Shown: in pieces, positions 23,552-31,016 of the stretch
Position numbering within the stretch: the first letter of the stretch is position 1
How the letters are laid out: every line of letters begins with the position of its first letter
Virus record (IMG/VR): IMGVR_UViG_3300033148_002176
Location: 1 to 31,610 of that record
DNA from: a virus
DNA: 31,610 bases
Strand: one strand, 5' to 3'
Program-made: the position numbers and the translations under genes
The notes under the pieces: generated by a model
What the model was told of the DNA's origin: nothing
Databases searched by the model: none
Seen by the model: the letters and a program-made list of their open reading frames with translations, nothing else

Positions 23552-24286
23552 ATGGCTTACATTTACGACACAGACATCCTAGCGGCTCTCTGGACAGGTG
23601 GCGAAGACGGTGAAGAGCCGTATGCGACCTTCATCGCAGACAACCCCGACCTAACCGACGAAGATTCTGAAAACCGAATTCTTTCTACCATCGAAGCAAT
23701 CCGCTCTCATATGGAAGTTCTTTCAGACCGTGACGAAGCTCGTCTTTTTCACTTCTGTATTTCTACCATGCTTGAAGGCTTTGGTTCTGGTGGTTTCATT
23801 TACGGCGCGACCTCCCGCAACGAAGAAGCTATCGTTGAAGGTAACATGCCAAACCCAGTGTTTGGGGCTGCTGACGAAATCGAATTTGCTGCTCTTGACG
23901 GCGTAACCGGTGGAGCATCCATTGCGATTGTTGTTGCTGGTGGTACTACTCTTGCCGACGTTGTTGCTGCAATCAACGGTACTGGTGCACTAACTGCTGT
24001 TGGTATCTTCGCTGAACCAACGCAAGACCAACGCCTGCGTATCTTCCAGACTCCTATCGGTGGTGCAACTGCCGCTGCTGGTTTCGTTATCACACGTGGT
24101 GTGGGTGCAGACGACCTCATCGTAACTGGTGCTGGTATTGTCACGCAAGAGCCCGGTGCTCGTGCAACTGAAGCTGGCTTGGCTGGTGGTTTCTACATCG
24201 CCCAAGTTACCAAGGTTGCAAACGAAGCTCGTGATCGCGCACTACGCGTGTTCCAAGGTCAGATTCGCGAAGCTGCACTGACTTAA
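23552..24286 (+). CDS. Probable virion protein, 244 aa, paralogue of the next gene
   Basis: ACGAGGAATA provides a ribosome binding site. The first 75 residues (from MAYIYDTDILAALWTG to the helix SHMEVLSDRDEARL) are clearly duplicated in the following gene. The rest is a Gly/Ala/Val/Thr-rich beta-type region with FAALDGVTGGASIAIVVAGG, and the C-terminus returns to a helix with EARDRALRVFQG. A strong late promoter element and codon usage rich in the preferred GGT/GCT/CGT codons suggest high late expression. I do not recognise the family; a head decoration or fibre-base protein would fit. No catalytic motif is visible. Confidence 0.83.
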   Translation: MAYIYDTDILAALWTGGEDGEEPYATFIADNPDLTDEDSENRILSTIEAIRSHMEVLSDRDEARLFHFCISTMLEGFGSGGFIYGATSRNEEAIVEGNMPNPVFGAADEIEFAALDGVTGGASIAIVVAGGTTLADVVAAINGTGALTAVGIFAEPTQDQRLRIFQTPIGGATAAAGFVITRGVGADDLIVTGAGIVTQEPGARATEAGLAGGFYIAQVTKVANEARDRALRVFQGQIREAALT

Positions 24287-24308
24287 TCGATAATCGGAGG
24301 AAATTACA

Positions 24309-25724
24309 ATGGCGTATGATTACGACGTTGATATCCTCGCTGGACTATGGACGGGTGTTGAGGATGCCAAGGAGCCTTATGCTTCTTTCATCGCTGCTAA
24401 CCCCGACCTTACCGACGAGGTTTCAGAGAATCGGATTCTATCGACAATAGAACTCCTCCGCTCACATATGGAATTGCTACAGACTCGTGAGGAAGCCAAG
24501 CTACTTCACGAGTCCATTAGCAAACTATTCCGTCACACGGCGGGTGGTTCTAATCCATGGAGCGAGGCGGCTGCTGTTACCGGCGCGGTTGGTAACGTAC
24601 CGGCACCGACATTTCCTGCTGGTGCCTCGATTGACATCACTATTAACGGAGCAACTGATTCTCCAGTATCCGCATCTGGCGGTGACTGTGCGACTACTGC
24701 TGCTGAATTGAATGCTGATTTGAATTCTGGTACCCCTGCTGTTGCTGAAAAAACAACTGTAATCCCCGTTGCTGATGTTGATGGCTCGCTAGGTTCGAAG
24801 TATTTTACCCTTAACTCGGGTGGCGATGTCACTGCGTATTATGTGTGGATGATCCATGCCGGTCGCGGCGAAAGCATGTCCTTGGATTTCACTGCTATTA
24901 CTGGTGGTACTCTTCCAGTAGGTGCGGTCCCCGCTGCATATTTCGATATCACCTCTGCGACAACAACTTACCGTTGCTGGTTCAGTGATGGCTCGACTAC
25001 GGCTCCTGCTGTTACGACCGAGACTTTGGTTCCTATTTCCTTTACCGGTGCTGATGCCGATACTGTGATTGCGGCTGCTGCTACTACAGCTATAGTAACC
25101 GGAACTGGTGATCCAGACTTCTCTGGGTTCGCCAATGGTGGCACCGCAGTTATAACGGGTACTTTGGTTACTGTTGGTAATGTAACCGACCCTGTTGATG
25201 GTGCTGTTACTACTGGGGCTCTTATTGGCACTACCACACAGGGTCTTGCTGCTGCTACTGATCCCGCACCGGGTGGAACCGGAATTCCGGTTGTTTATGC
25301 AGTCAATGACGCTTTTTCTACTATTGCTACTAAGGTTAAAAATGCTATTGATGCTAACGGCGACTTCTCTGCGGGTGAAGAAGGTACAATAACAATCACT
25401 GCTGCTGCGACTGGTCCTACTACTGATGCTGCTGATGTGGACACTGGGTTCGCAATCGCGGTTACTGTACAGGGTGCTGATGCCATTGGTGGCGTGAGTT
25501 CTGTTGAAGTGTACTGTGAACAACCCGGACCCCGTCTGGCAATTCGTGCCACGGAAGACTTCGTAACCTTCGAACTTGCAAACGGCACTGGTGGTGTTAT
25601 TGGACCCGCTGGTATTATTCCCGGCGAGCGTTCGAGCAAGCCAAAGCAAGTTGCCGACCAAGGTCGTGACCTATCATTGGGACACTTTGCTGGTACTCCA
25701 CGCGACTCCGTCCTAACTCCGTAA
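24309..25724 (+). CDS. Probable virion protein, 471 aa, with Ala/Thr/Gly-rich insertion
   Basis: This gene follows its paralogue after 22 bases with GGAGGAAA as ribosome binding site. Residues 1-75 share most positions with the first gene, including LWTGVED, NPDLTDE and SENRILSTIE. Between about residues 90 and 440 lies a long, repetitive beta-type region of Ala, Thr, Gly, Val and Asp (for example ITITAAATGPTTDAADVD), probably several Ig-like or similar domains. The end, VADQGRDLSLGHFAG, mirrors the helix at the end of its paralogue. This looks like the same head/tail protein with extra surface domains inserted. Function unknown beyond a likely virion role. Confidence 0.83.
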   Translation: MAYDYDVDILAGLWTGVEDAKEPYASFIAANPDLTDEVSENRILSTIELLRSHMELLQTREEAKLLHESISKLFRHTAGGSNPWSEAAAVTGAVGNVPAPTFPAGASIDITINGATDSPVSASGGDCATTAAELNADLNSGTPAVAEKTTVIPVADVDGSLGSKYFTLNSGGDVTAYYVWMIHAGRGESMSLDFTAITGGTLPVGAVPAAYFDITSATTTYRCWFSDGSTTAPAVTTETLVPISFTGADADTVIAAAATTAIVTGTGDPDFSGFANGGTAVITGTLVTVGNVTDPVDGAVTTGALIGTTTQGLAAATDPAPGGTGIPVVYAVNDAFSTIATKVKNAIDANGDFSAGEEGTITITAAATGPTTDAADVDTGFAIAVTVQGADAIGGVSSVEVYCEQPGPRLAIRATEDFVTFELANGTGGVIGPAGIIPGERSSKPKQVADQGRDLSLGHFAGTPRDSVLTP

Positions 25725-25726
25725 CA

Positions 25727-25756
25727 TTGACAAAACGTTGTCCGTAGTGGTAAAAT
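25727..25756 (+). promoter_or_regulatory. Strong sigma70-type promoter for the Acb1-like gene
   Basis: A consensus TTGACA at 25727-25732 and TAAAAT at 25751-25756 are separated by 18 bases. The ATG at 25763 is 6 bases beyond the -10, so the transcript is predicted to start at the A of the ATG or within a base or two. No ribosome binding site is present. Confidence 0.7.
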
Positions 25757-25763
25757 ACCACTA
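25745..25763. repeat. Perfect 8-bp inverted repeat over the -10 box and start codon
   Basis: TAGTGGTA at 25745-25752 and TACCACTA at 25756-25763 are exact reverse complements around AAA. The palindrome covers the -10 and the predicted transcription start of the Acb1-like gene, the usual place for a repressor operator. Confidence 0.75.
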
Positions 25764-26263
25764 TGGATAATTATGCCCACTATCATACTGGAATTGGTAC
25801 TATCAAGTACGATCCTCCGCGTCACGGGATGCGGAAGCGCACCCGTGCGTCTGGGGCAAGCAATAAGGATTTTTGGTGTATCCTCCAAGTTGACCGAGAA
25901 ATCACTCGCTACTATCGCTGGATGATTCAGCGTCGCCTGTGGGCATGGACGGCTTTGCAGCCTGATTGGTTGTGCCAACCTTCATGGGATGCACACGTGT
26001 CTATTGTGCGCGGTGAGATGCCTCGTCGGAACGTCGAACTGTGGCGCAAGTACGATGGAGTTAAGGTTGAATTTAAGTATGCTCACCACCCACGGAAGAC
26101 CACAATGGAAGACCGTGCGAACCGGTATGCCAAGGATGGAGACTTCTGGTTTATCGATGTGGAGTGTCCACTTATTGACCTCATCCGTGACGAACTTGGG
26201 TTGCGCGTGCACCATGGTTCTCACCTCACTGTCGGGCGTACCTACGATAACCGCAATCGCTAG
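25763..26263 (+). CDS. acb1: 2H phosphoesterase, probable Acb1-like anti-CBASS nuclease (T4 57B family)
   Basis: The 166-residue product has the two H-x-(S/T) motifs of 2H phosphoesterases: H78-V-S80 in DAHVSIVRGEMP and H154-L-T156 in GSHLTVGR. Between them are ELWRKYDGVKVEFKY and FWFIDVECPLIDLIRDELG, which I recognise from T4 gp57B (Acb1) and relatives. Acb1 degrades the cyclic oligonucleotide signals of CBASS immunity. The His-to-His spacing of 76 residues compares with about 69 that I recall for T4-type Acb1. The N-terminal 40 residues are basic and extra. An early, apparently leaderless promoter fits an anti-defence role. LigT-type RNA ligase/phosphodiesterase activity is the alternative. 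Confidence 0.8.
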   Translation: MDNYAHYHTGIGTIKYDPPRHGMRKRTRASGASNKDFWCILQVDREITRYYRWMIQRRLWAWTALQPDWLCQPSWDAHVSIVRGEMPRRNVELWRKYDGVKVEFKYAHHPRKTTMEDRANRYAKDGDFWFIDVECPLIDLIRDELGLRVHHGSHLTVGRTYDNRNR

Positions 26264-26264
26264 A

Positions 26265-26293
26265 TTGATTTTTGCCAATCTCGATGCTATATT
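26265..26293 (+). promoter_or_regulatory. Sigma70-type promoter, probably leaderless, for primase
   Basis: TTGATT at 26265-26270 and TATATT at 26288-26293 are 17 bases apart, and the ATG is at 26300, 6 bases after the -10. The promoter begins right after the stop codon of the Acb1-like gene and fills the whole gap. GAAGG touches the ATG, too close to act as a normal ribosome binding site. Confidence 0.65.
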
Positions 26294-26299
26294 CGAAGG

Positions 26300-27331
26300 A
26301 TGACAGATATTCTCGAAGAGTTCAGAGCGGCTATACCTGCGAACCGCAGGATGGGTCCGGGTGGTTGGTTAAACTTCTGCTGCCCTTCCTGTGGTGATCG
26401 CAAGTATCGTGGTGGCGTCGCCTTCACCCCTACGGGCGGGTGGCGCTATTACTGCTTCAACGGTGGTTGTGAATTCAATTCTCAGCCAGCCGGTTGGGAA
26501 CCAGAGAATGGTTTTGGTGGGCGTGCACGCAAGCTCTTCGAACTCATTGGTGGTGATGTCCGTAAGATTCCTCTAGCAGAGAGAATGAAATGGAGCACTA
26601 CCAAATTCTCTTCGGACGGTAGTATTTCCGAACAGGGTAAGAGCCTAGAAGTGGTACATACGTTCCCCGAGGTGGAATTACCCGACGGATGTCATTTATT
26701 GTTGGACGTTTATAAAGGTAACAAGTCCGCCAATAAAGTTATGCAATATGCCCGTGGACGAATGGGTCGCCAGTTCGTCGAGGACTTTCCATTATATTGG
26801 ACAGAGAAACATCCGTACTATGTGATCATGCCATACTTTCATTACAAGGATAAAATCATTGGATACCTCGGGAGGCACATATACCACACCCACGGACCGA
26901 AGAGATTTCTTCAGCGTGCACCCAGTGATTATCTTTTTAATCAGCACCTACTGACCACGTACAATGCACGGTATTTGTTCGTAGTGGAATCACCGATGGA
27001 TGCCGTACTCCTTGGTTGTGTAGCGGCACGTAATGATAGACTGACTGAGAAGCAAATCAACTTGCTTAAGGTAAGTGGAAAGGATATAGTTATGGTACCT
27101 GATTGCAAGACTGGCGAATACACCGAGTTCCTTCGTCAGGCTGAAGAAAATAATTGGTTTGTTGCTATTCCAGAATGGACGGGTAAATCAAATCCTGACT
27201 CATTGAAGACGACCGACATAGGTCGCTCGGTGGTCAAAGACGGCTTGTTGTTCACCATCGAATTAATGATGAAAGGGGCAACAAGGAATTTTGTAAGAGC
27301 AAACATTGAGTTGAACATCCGAAGCGTATGA
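26300..27331 (+). CDS. gp61: DNA primase, T4 gp61-like
   Basis: The product makes RNA primers for lagging-strand synthesis together with the gp41 helicase encoded next. The N-terminal zinc-binding domain has CCPSCGD at residues 27-33 and YCFNGGC at 51-57, giving four to five Cys ligands. A toprim-type catalytic centre follows: LFVVESPMDAVLLG near residues 225-238 with the Glu, then MVPDCKTGEY near 263 with the Asp. Total length is 343 residues, as in T4 gp61. The ATG overlaps nothing upstream and is probably read from a leaderless transcript. The stop overlaps the helicase ATG (ATGA). Confidence 0.93.
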   Translation: MTDILEEFRAAIPANRRMGPGGWLNFCCPSCGDRKYRGGVAFTPTGGWRYYCFNGGCEFNSQPAGWEPENGFGGRARKLFELIGGDVRKIPLAERMKWSTTKFSSDGSISEQGKSLEVVHTFPEVELPDGCHLLLDVYKGNKSANKVMQYARGRMGRQFVEDFPLYWTEKHPYYVIMPYFHYKDKIIGYLGRHIYHTHGPKRFLQRAPSDYLFNQHLLTTYNARYLFVVESPMDAVLLGCVAARNDRLTEKQINLLKVSGKDIVMVPDCKTGEYTEFLRQAEENNWFVAIPEWTGKSNPDSLKTTDIGRSVVKDGLLFTIELMMKGATRNFVRANIELNIRSV

Positions 27332-28920
27332 GCGACGATCTAGAAGAAGAGATGGAAGAAGACCACTTCGCCGATGGTGGAGAGCAAGACGGTCCTGATG
27401 AGGAAGCCAGCTTGCCCGATCTCGATGATATGGATGATATGGATTCCGCTGAAGATTCTGAGCCGTCCGACTATACACAGCACCTATTGTTATCGTATCT
27501 CATCTCTGCGCCAGAGTTGTGGGTAAAGTGTTCACCAATTATAAAAGCTGAATACTTCGATCCCCAATATCGTCCGGTCGTAACAAACATCGCCGAACAC
27601 TTGAAGAAATATAAGGACATGCCAACCCCCGAGATGATTCATACGGAAACGGGAGTGCGGTTGGATGTCAAAGACGACGCCGAAAAAGAATCAACACAAA
27701 CCTATGTCTGTGACAAGATAGAAGAATTTTGCCGCACGACAGCCTTTCATGATTTCCTAGTCCAATCGGCTGAGGAAACAGAGAGTGACAAGAGCCGAGC
27801 TACCATCTCCGCTCTCATGCAACAGGCAGCACAGATCGAGAAAATATCTCTCACTAGGAATCTGGGCATCGAGGTGCATACCGGTACTGTTGAAATACTG
27901 ACCCGATCAGAAAAAGACGACAACCTACCAACCGGATTCGCACACATGGATACGGCGTTCGGTGGTGGACTAACCTGTCCAAGTTTCAATATCGTCTCAT
28001 GCGCCAGTGGTGACGGTAAATCGATTTTCATACAGAACATGATGGTTAACTATATCGAGCAAGGTACGAACAGTGTTTTCTATTCGCTCGAACTTGAACC
28101 TGCGATTGTGCTTAAACGTTTTGCTGCCATGATGACGGAAACTCACATAGATCACGTGTATTCCCATTTGGATAGTATCGGACATGCCATGCACACGCGT
28201 AAGAAAACCGATGGCGCTCTGTGGGTAATAAAGTTCCCCATGGTAGGAACTTCCATGGCTGACATCGAAGCACACTTCCAAGAATTGGAGATGCACACCA
28301 AACTCAAATTCGGTGCCGTGGCTGTAGACTACATTGACATCATGGAACCAAAGGCAAAGATCGATAAGTCCAATATCCACATCAAGGACAAATTAGTATC
28401 TGAAGAAATGAACGACTGGGCTCATGAACAGAAATTGATACTCTGGTCGGCATCACAACAGACTAAGGGTGCACAAGATGAGAAAGACCCACGGCAGTCT
28501 GGTGTTTCTGGTGGTACTCCGAAGATTAGTACCTGTGACAATCTCATCATAGGTAAGCGCTCAGAGGATGACATCGAAGACGAAAGATGGTGGGCTCACG
28601 TACAGAAGGCGCGTTCATCGGGAGCCAACAAGACTAAAATTCCACTACACTGGGATTCTCATACGATGCGTATGCGCGATGGTGATCTTGATAAATTCAA
28701 GGAAGCCAATCCTAAACTGTTCGGCTTCAGACGCCCAACTGAAACAAAATCCAAATCATCAGAGCTAATTAGAAATGATCCAGTAGCGCAAGAGTTAGGT
28801 ATTGATATGGCTGAAAAGCCAGCGGAAACTGGAGTAAGTAAGAAGGTGGTAAACACCTTCAGTCGCCTCCGCACTTTTCATCACCCACAACAGGATATGC
28901 AAAATGACGAAACAGAGTGA
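27328..28920 (+). CDS. gp41: Replicative DNA helicase, T4 gp41/DnaB-like
   Basis: The hexameric helicase unwinds DNA ahead of the fork and contacts primase. The N-terminal 50 residues form an unusual, very acidic leader (Asp/Glu-rich with DDMDDMDSAEDSE). A DnaB-type N-terminal helical domain follows, with LLLSYLISAPELWVK. The RecA core starts with LPTGFAHMDTAFGGGL, Walker A is CASGDGKS near residues 226-233, then YSLELEPAIVLKRFAAMM (DnaB H1a), Walker B VAVDYIDIM near 332-340, and the H3 region LILWSASQQTKGA. Length is 530 residues. It overlaps primase by 4 bases and the next gene by 17, so the three are co-translated. Confidence 0.94.
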   Translation: MSDDLEEEMEEDHFADGGEQDGPDEEASLPDLDDMDDMDSAEDSEPSDYTQHLLLSYLISAPELWVKCSPIIKAEYFDPQYRPVVTNIAEHLKKYKDMPTPEMIHTETGVRLDVKDDAEKESTQTYVCDKIEEFCRTTAFHDFLVQSAEETESDKSRATISALMQQAAQIEKISLTRNLGIEVHTGTVEILTRSEKDDNLPTGFAHMDTAFGGGLTCPSFNIVSCASGDGKSIFIQNMMVNYIEQGTNSVFYSLELEPAIVLKRFAAMMTETHIDHVYSHLDSIGHAMHTRKKTDGALWVIKFPMVGTSMADIEAHFQELEMHTKLKFGAVAVDYIDIMEPKAKIDKSNIHIKDKLVSEEMNDWAHEQKLILWSASQQTKGAQDEKDPRQSGVSGGTPKISTCDNLIIGKRSEDDIEDERWWAHVQKARSSGANKTKIPLHWDSHTMRMRDGDLDKFKEANPKLFGFRRPTETKSKSSELIRNDPVAQELGIDMAEKPAETGVSKKVVNTFSRLRTFHHPQQDMQNDETE

Positions 28921-29389
28921 TATCCCCGGTATGGAACACGGGATGTTTTTTGAGCATTATGTGTTCGATCCCACATCCAATTATTCTGAGGCAGACCTTT
29001 TCCACATCGTTAAATTCTTTAACATCAAATTTGACGAGGATGTAGAGGCACCACACCCACGTCACTTTGACGGGAAGGTATTCAGACCAGAGGAGGACAT
29101 CACGGTCGGGGAATTTGCTGACATATTAACCGAGTCTGGTATTTCTGTTGATGAAACGATTATGAACAAACTCCCGAAGAATTTACAAGATCAATTTGAA
29201 GATGGTAAGTTCGTACCCTTTGACGATTTCGCGTTAGCAGATTTGACAGAGTTCATGACGAAGTTGATGAACTTCAGACTTAGTACGCCAGAATTCAATG
29301 CGTTGCCTCAGAAAATTAAGAGGCAATTTATTGTTTTCACACGCGATGGGAAGAATTGGAGATTTGGCGATAGACCACCAACACATTAA
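28904..29389 (+). CDS. Hypothetical protein with internal repeats, 161 aa
   Basis: The ATG is inside the end of the helicase gene with CAGGATAT about 9 bases upstream. The product is acidic and has an internal duplication: FADILTESGISVDETIMNKL and FMTKLMNFRLSTPEFNALPQ each continue into LP-xx-hxxQF, about 60 residues apart, and a weaker related segment occurs near residues 30-60. These could be small helical repeat units that bind a protein partner. I do not recognise a family. Its tight coupling to the helicase gene suggests a replisome accessory such as a helicase loader, but that is inference; T4 gp59 itself is not recognisable here. Confidence 0.8.
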   Translation: MTKQSDIPGMEHGMFFEHYVFDPTSNYSEADLFHIVKFFNIKFDEDVEAPHPRHFDGKVFRPEEDITVGEFADILTESGISVDETIMNKLPKNLQDQFEDGKFVPFDDFALADLTEFMTKLMNFRLSTPEFNALPQKIKRQFIVFTRDGKNWRFGDRPPTH

Positions 29390-29394
29390 ATACG

Positions 29395-29643
29395 ATGATG
29401 AAAGGTGATATATTCAAACAACTGATGGAGCAATTTTCTCCGCACACCGTGGGTGTACGAGGGGAAGAGGCACACGCCCATGCGGTCAAGTTTTTGGAGA
29501 TGCTAGTAGCACAGATTCCAGAAGAAGATGAGCGCAAGAAATTAATGGCAACATGGATGCGCTCCGTGAAAGACCGTGACTATAAAAAGTTTGAACGGGC
29601 ACTTAAAAGATATCATAGACGCCGAGAGGCAGGTACAGACTAA
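29395..29643 (+). CDS. Small basic helical hypothetical protein, 82 aa
   Basis: The gene starts five bases after the previous stop and overlaps the sulfotransferase ATG by one base (TAATG). A second in-frame ATG is at 29398; no good ribosome binding site is visible for either. The product is helical and ends in a basic segment, FERALKRYHRRREAGTD, that could bind nucleic acid. No motif is recognised. Its place in the early replication operon makes a real gene likely, but the function is unknown. Confidence 0.75.
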   Translation: MMKGDIFKQLMEQFSPHTVGVRGEEAHAHAVKFLEMLVAQIPEEDERKKLMATWMRSVKDRDYKKFERALKRYHRRREAGTD

Positions 29644-30440
29644 TGAGCAAACAGATACATTTCGTCACAGGACTCCCGCGCTCGGGTTCTACACTACTGT
29701 GCAACATTCTCAATCAGAATCCCGAATTCCATGCCACCTCTACATCAGGCATCCTCGACATCGTTCTAGCTATTCGCAACCAGTGGGAAAACCTCGCTGT
29801 GTTCAAAGCCTCACCCAATAAGGCAGGCAAGGCAGCGGTGGTCAATTCCATTCTGCATAACTACGTCAGCATAATCGACCGTCCAGTTTACTTCGATAAG
29901 TCTCGTGGATGGATTGCTCACATAGAAATGGCTGAAGTCATCCTCGGTCGTCCGGCCAAAATGATTGTGCCGGTCAGAAAAATCACCGACATCCTTTCCT
30001 CTTTTGAAAACCTATTCAGAAAGAATGCTCACGACTGGCAGTTCCCACAAGAGAAGACTCATTACTTTGATTGGCAGACAGTGGAAGGGCGTTCCGATAT
30101 CTGGATGCGCAGTGACCAACCGGTCGGGATTGCGTACAACCGAATCCGTGATGCTATCAGCCGTGGGTACCGTGACCGTCTACACTTCGTCGAGTTTGAA
30201 GACCTAGCATCCAAGCCCAAGGAAACAATGCAAGGAGTGTATGAGTTTCTGGAATACGAGTACTTCGACCATGACTTCGATTATGTCCCACAGGTTACCC
30301 AAGAGAATGATGACATTCATGGTATCCCGGGGCTGCACGTGATTCGTAACAAGGTCGAACCATTGCCATCATACGGTAATACACTAATCGGTGAGCAGTC
30401 TTACAATAAATACAACGATGCACAATTTTGGCAGACTTAA
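29643..30440 (+). CDS. Sulfotransferase family protein
   Basis: The N-terminus has the PAPS-binding 5' loop TGLPRSGSTLL at residues 9-19, the diagnostic sulfotransferase P-loop, and a 3'-phosphate-binding segment around IVPVRKITDILSSFENLF near residues 108-126. A later FVEFEDLASKPKETM segment corresponds to the usual conserved YEDL region. Such enzymes move a sulfuryl group from PAPS to a hydroxyl or amine; in phages they are thought to modify small molecules, host surface sugars or other targets, but the acceptor cannot be told from sequence. It is the last gene of the early rightward operon. Its stop codon is one base from the broken end of the convergent GIY-YIG gene. Confidence 0.9.
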   Translation: MSKQIHFVTGLPRSGSTLLCNILNQNPEFHATSTSGILDIVLAIRNQWENLAVFKASPNKAGKAAVVNSILHNYVSIIDRPVYFDKSRGWIAHIEMAEVILGRPAKMIVPVRKITDILSSFENLFRKNAHDWQFPQEKTHYFDWQTVEGRSDIWMRSDQPVGIAYNRIRDAISRGYRDRLHFVEFEDLASKPKETMQGVYEFLEYEYFDHDFDYVPQVTQENDDIHGIPGLHVIRNKVEPLPSYGNTLIGEQSYNKYNDAQFWQT

Positions 30441-30441
30441 T

Positions 30442-30913
30442 TTAATCAACGATAAACATCTGCGTTACGTGTGTCCAAGCCTGACCCTTTTTAATTTTGG
30501 TAACCATGGTGGTACTAATTCCGTACTCCTTAGCAATAAATTCCTGCGACTTGAATCTCTGTTAACTTACTTCTACGATTCTTAGAGCCCGTGACGCCAG
30601 CACGTTGCTCCAAGTCCCATAGATGCCCGCTGCTACCCCTTCCACCAATACTCTTATTATATCCAAAGGGATATAAAGCGTTATTCCGCATTATGTAAGT
30701 CTGTGCACGCCGGTTTGCCTCGATGGGTTCGTTATAACATTCGATTGTCTGGGAGATGAATGCCGCTCTACCATATTCTGCTACAGCTTCCTTCAGTAGG
30801 GGTGACCCCGTGCCGGTCATATGAGCGCTGATGCGCTTCTTGGGGTTGGTTGATAGTCCGACATACACCTTGTCGTTCACTGTGTTGACAATCCGATATA
30901 TGCAATATTCCAC
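30442..30913 (-). pseudogene. GIY-YIG endonuclease with frameshifted C-terminal DNA-binding domain
   Basis: A GTG start with AAGGTG upstream gives a GIY-YIG domain: variants C4-I5-Y6 and Y17-V18-G19, Arg27, Glu65 and PFGYNKSIGGRG near residues 82-92. The in-frame product (30530-30913) stops after 127 residues, in the sequence SKLTEIQVAGIYC. In the next frame the strand continues without a stop as EFIAKEYGISTTMVTKIKKG and then ends at 30442, which is the expected helix-turn-helix that follows KLTEIQV in homing endonucleases. So the gene has lost its reading frame near 30541, probably with a small deletion. The 127-residue piece may still fold, but lacks its specificity module. Confidence 0.78.
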
Positions 30914-30940
30914 TTTTGGACACCTTTTTGAACGTTTAGA

Positions 30941-30947
30941 CTAAATA
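30941..30947 (+). promoter_or_regulatory. Putative late promoter CTAAATA
   Basis: GACTAAATATA at 30939-30949 repeats the string found before the gene at 23552. It is 69 bases before the ATG at 31017, the longest spacing of the set, so the message would have a fairly long leader. Confidence 0.6.
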
Positions 30948-31016
30948 TATTTACTGGTAACTCAGGTTCGCGGACATAGAAACCGCAACTACATAACTCA
31001 AATTGGAGAAATTACA

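Noticed and set aside
24789-25661. 290-residue open frame on the minus strand
   Set aside because: It is antisense to the Ala/Thr/Gly-rich virion gene; its Ser/Asn/Arg-rich composition is the expected shadow of repetitive GCT/ACT/GGT codons, with no ribosome binding site or motif.
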